From Phytobacter massiliensis JC163 (GTDB lineage Bacteria; Pseudomonadota; Gammaproteobacteria; Enterobacterales; Enterobacteriaceae): a stretch of DNA of 38,239 nucleotides. The first letter of the stretch is position 1, and each line of letters opens with the position of its first letter. The position numbers were made by a program, and so were the translations under genes. Below are positions 35,805 to 38,239 of the stretch, in pieces. The notes beneath the pieces were generated by a model that saw only the letters and a list, made by a program, of their open reading frames with translations, did not search any database and was not told the DNA's origin. The stretch covers positions 1,955,735 to 1,993,973 of the forward strand of contig NZ_HE578945.1 of assembly GCF_000321045.1 (NCBI RefSeq), given 5' to 3'.

Positions 35805-37472
35805 TTACTCGCCTGTTTTAGCCCAGGTATCACGCAGGCCAACGGTGCGGTTAAACACCGGCTTGTCCGCGCTGCCATGACGGCTATCAAGACAGAAATA
35901 CCCTTCACGTTCGAACTGATACGCTTTACCCGCCTGCGCCGCTTTCAGGCTCGGCTCGGCATAACCCTGTTTAATGACCAGGGAGTCCGGGTTAATCGTC
36001 GCAAGGAAGTCTTCGGCAGCGCCCGGGTTCGGCACGCTGAACAGACGATCGTACAGGCGGATCTCAACCGGCAGCGCGTGGGCCGCGCTAACCCAGTGAA
36101 TAACGCCTTTCACTTTGCGCCCATCAGCCGGGTCTTTGCTCAGGGTGTCGGCGTCATAGCTGCAGAAAATGGTGGTGATATTGCCTTCGGCATCTTTTTC
36201 CACCCGTTCAGCTTTGATCACGTAGGCGTTACGCAGGCGCACTTCTTTACCCAGCACCAGGCGCTTGTACTGCTTGTTGGCCTCTTCACGGAAGTCGGCG
36301 CGATCGATCCAGATCTCACCGCTGAACGGCACGTCGCGGCTGCCCATTTCCGGCTTGTTCGGATGATTCGGCATCACCACCATTTCGCTCTCGCCCTGCG
36401 GATAGTTTTCGATCACCAGCTTAACCGGATCGATAACCGCCATCGCGCGCGGGGCGTTTTCATTGAGATCTTCGCGGATGCAGGACTCCAGCGACGCCAT
36501 CTCGATGGTGTTGTCCTGCTTGGTCACGCCGATACGTTTGCAGAACTCGCGTACGGAGGCGGCGGTATAGCCACGACGACGCATGCCGGAAATCGTCGGC
36601 ATACGCGGATCGTCCCACCCTTCCACGTGCTTGTCGGTCACCAGCAGGTTCAGCTTGCGCTTCGACATCACGGTATATTCCAGATTCAGGCGCGAAAATT
36701 CATACTGACGCGGATGTACCGGAATGGTGATGTTGTCCAGCACCCAGTCGTACAGACGACGGTTATCCTGGAACTCCAGCGTGCACAGGGAGTGGGTAAT
36801 GCCTTCCAGCGCATCGCTGATGCAGTGGGTAAAGTCGTACATCGGGTAGATGCACCACTTGGTGCCGGTCTGATGGTGATCGGCAAATTTAATACGGTAC
36901 AGTACCGGATCGCGCATGACGATGAACGGCGATGCCATATCGATCTTCGCGCGCAGACACGCTTTACCTTCTTCAAAGCCGCCGCTACGCATTTTTTCAA
37001 ACAGCGCCAGGTTCTCTTCCACACTGCGATCGCGGTACGGGCTGTTTTTACCCGGCTCTTTCAGGGTGCCGCGGTATTCACGAATTTCTTCTGCGGAGAG
37101 TTCGTCAACGTAGGCCAGCCCTTTGTTGATCAGCTCAACGGCATACGCATGCAGCTGATCGAAATAGTCAGAGGAGTAGCGAACATCGCCTGACCAGTGG
37201 AAACCCAGCCACTGTACGTCGTTTTTAATCGACTCAACGTATTCGATGTCTTCTTTTACCGGGTTGGTATCATCGAAACGCAGGTTGCACTGCCCCTGAT
37301 AATCCTGCGCGATACCGAAGTTCAGGCAGATCGATTTCGCATGGCCGATATGCAAATAACCATTCGGCTCAGGGGGGAAACGCGTATGAACAGTGGTGTG
37401 CTTACCAGTAGCCAGATCTTCATCGATGATCTGACGAATAAAGTTAGTCGGGCGGGCTTCTGCCTCACTCAT
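35805..37472 (-). CDS. glnS: Glutaminyl-tRNA synthetase
   Basis: Class I aminoacyl-tRNA synthetase charging tRNA-Gln in the cytoplasm. It has 555 residues (554 in E. coli). The HIGH motif is at residues 41-44 within [15 protein letters not shown]. The KMSKS equivalent is VMSKRKL near residue 270. The acceptor-binding insert and the two C-terminal anticodon-binding beta-barrels are complete ([37 protein letters not shown]). A GAGGAACCC ribosome-binding site precedes the ATG. A TTGTCA box lies about 60 bases upstream on the minus strand, but its -10 partner is unclear. It is transcribed after nagE, with a terminator between. Confidence 0.99.
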   Translation of the reverse strand: MSEAEARPTNFIRQIIDEDLATGKHTTVHTRFPPEPNGYLHIGHAKSICLNFGIAQDYQGQCNLRFDDTNPVKEDIEYVESIKNDVQWLGFHWSGDVRYSSDYFDQLHAYAVELINKGLAYVDELSAEEIREYRGTLKEPGKNSPYRDRSVEENLALFEKMRSGGFEEGKACLRAKIDMASPFIVMRDPVLYRIKFADHHQTGTKWCIYPMYDFTHCISDALEGITHSLCTLEFQDNRRLYDWVLDNITIPVHPRQYEFSRLNLEYTVMSKRKLNLLVTDKHVEGWDDPRMPTISGMRRRGYTAASVREFCKRIGVTKQDNTIEMASLESCIREDLNENAPRAMAVIDPVKLVIENYPQGESEMVVMPNHPNKPEMGSRDVPFSGEIWIDRADFREEANKQYKRLVLGKEVRLRNAYVIKAERVEKDAEGNITTIFCSYDADTLSKDPADGRKVKGVIHWVSAAHALPVEIRLYDRLFSVPNPGAAEDFLATINPDSLVIKQGYAEPSLKAAQAGKAYQFEREGYFCLDSRHGSADKPVFNRTVGLRDTWAKTGE

Positions 37473-37596
37473 CGTGGGTTCCTCAAGACGATAACAACGT
37501 ATAACGGCGTATGATCTTATAAGCGGCTCTCAGTGACAACCCTTAGTTGTGGAAATTCGTTCTGCGGGAAAAGAATAGCGTCAATTGTTGTAAAAA

Positions 37597-37626
37597 AAAG
37601 CGGCAGAGGAGATCCCCTGCCGCTTT
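37597..37626 (-). terminator. Intrinsic terminator of nagE
   Basis: AAAGCGGCAG and CTGCCGCTTT arms (37597-37606 and 37617-37626) with a 10-base loop, followed on the minus strand by a U-run (complement of the A-run 37592-37599). It lies 26 bases beyond the nagE stop. Confidence 0.92.
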
Positions 37627-37652
37627 CAGATGTGCTGCGTTAAAGCAGACGC

Positions 37653-38239
37653 TTAGCCTTTGATGTCATACAGCGGCGTTTGACCCGCGACGACAGCGCC
37701 CTGCGCCTTAATCACCAGGCCTGCGAAATCATCGCTGTTGCTGCAAACGACCGGGCTAATCATGGAGCGCGCGGCGGAATTGAGGTAATCCAGATCCATT
37801 TCCAGAACGGGCTGACCCGCCACGACCTCGGCCCCCTCTTCCACCAGCCGGGTGAAGCCTTTGCCGCCCAGCGCGACGGTATCGATCCCCATATGGACCA
37901 CGATCTCAGCGCCTTTTTCGGTTTCCAGGCAGAACGCATGGTTGGTGTTGAAGATTTTAACAATGGTGCCTGCCGCCGGAGAAACAACGATTTTATCGGT
38001 CGGTTTCACCGCCACACCGTCGCCTACCGCTTTGCTGGCGAAGGCTTCATCCGGGACGTCATCCAGAGAAACAACCTGCCCGGTAATCGGCGATACCAGT
38101 TCAGCAATCACGGAGGTGCTGGCTTTCGGCACCGCCTGCGGTTTCACCGCGGCCGCCGCTGGCGCTGCGCTTTCTGCCGCCGCCACCGGGCCGGTGGTCT
38201 TCATGGCATTAGCGATTTTTTCCGCCACGAAGCCGACAA
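37653..38239 (-). CDS. nagE: N-acetylglucosamine-specific PTS permease EIICBA (partial, C-terminal IIA domain)
   Basis: The last 195 codons of the GlcNAc phosphotransferase permease; the remainder lies beyond the right edge. An Ala/Pro-rich linker (about PVAAAESAAPAAAAVKPQ) leads into the IIA-Glc-like domain. That domain reads VSPITGQVVSLDDVPDEAF, then FNTNHAFCLETEKGAEIVVH. The phosphorylated histidine is in VVHMGIDTV and a second conserved histidine is in TNHAF. The C-terminal end is GQTPLYDIKG. NagE imports and phosphorylates GlcNAc. In E. coli it is divergent from nagBACD, which would lie to the right of this window. Confidence 0.95.
   Translation of the reverse strand, partial: VGFVAEKIANAMKTTGPVAAAESAAPAAAAVKPQAVPKASTSVIAELVSPITGQVVSLDDVPDEAFASKAVGDGVAVKPTDKIVVSPAAGTIVKIFNTNHAFCLETEKGAEIVVHMGIDTVALGGKGFTRLVEEGAEVVAGQPVLEMDLDYLNSAARSMISPVVCSNSDDFAGLVIKAQGAVVAGQTPLYDIKG

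Noticed and set aside
35877-37193. 438-codon plus-strand ORF opposite glnS
   Set aside because: It is antisense to a full-length, well-conserved glnS, and its composition (rich in Arg, His and Val) is typical of a reverse-complement shadow.

Overview
The window is a stretch of ordinary chromosomal backbone from a member of the Enterobacteriaceae. Almost every protein matches an Escherichia coli K-12 counterpart closely enough to be placed by recall, and usually has the same length. Details such as a 150-residue Fur, a 428-residue citrate synthase and a different accessory gene set show that it is not E. coli itself. I do not commit to a genus. An ERIC-type element and REP palindromes support the family assignment.

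Layout. (1) 1-5293, minus strand: the TCA-cycle operon sdhCDAB followed by the first 565 codons of sucA, which runs off the left edge. An ERIC-like element and a REP palindrome lie between sdhB and sucA. (2) 5294-5945: divergent control region, then gltA on the plus strand to 7232 with a strong terminator. (3) 7296-10411, minus: pxpB-pxpC-pxpA (5-oxoprolinase) and nei (endonuclease VIII). nei carries a one-base frameshift that removes its zinc finger. (4) 10532-13687, minus: an accessory cluster of one periplasmic fimbrial chaperone, also with a one-base frameshift, and two tandem paralogous two-domain adhesins. No usher or major pilin is present. (5) 13935-16475, minus: ybgI, phrB, ybfA. (6) 16716-24605, plus: KdpE-type binding site, kdpFABC (potassium-pumping P-type ATPase) and kdpDE (its two-component regulator). 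(7) 24611-26252: a divergent pair of a zinc-free MDR oxidoreductase and a TetR-family regulator, with a perfect 17-bp-arm palindrome between them. (8) 26577-30450, plus: the ornithine-sensing leader peptide speFL, an attenuator-like hairpin region, speF and potE. (9) 30602-32881: REP pair, pgm and seqA on the minus strand. (10) 33063-35684, plus: ybfF, ybfE, fldA, the short coupled ORF uof, and fur. (11) 35805-38239, minus: glnS and the 3' end of nagE.

Functionally the window holds central carbon metabolism (gltA, sdh, suc, pgm), high-affinity K+ uptake, acid- and ornithine-responsive putrescine synthesis and antiport, iron control (fur, fldA), DNA repair (phrB, nei), replication control (seqA) and glutamine or 5-oxoproline metabolism.

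The parts that differ from a textbook E. coli map are the usher-less chaperone/twin-adhesin cluster, the inserted TetR/MDR pair, the missing chiPQ between fur and glnS, and two single-base losses in A/T homopolymers. The homopolymer pattern makes an assembly or sequencing error as likely as real gene decay. I found no phage, CRISPR, tRNA, rRNA, IS element or clearly new defence system.
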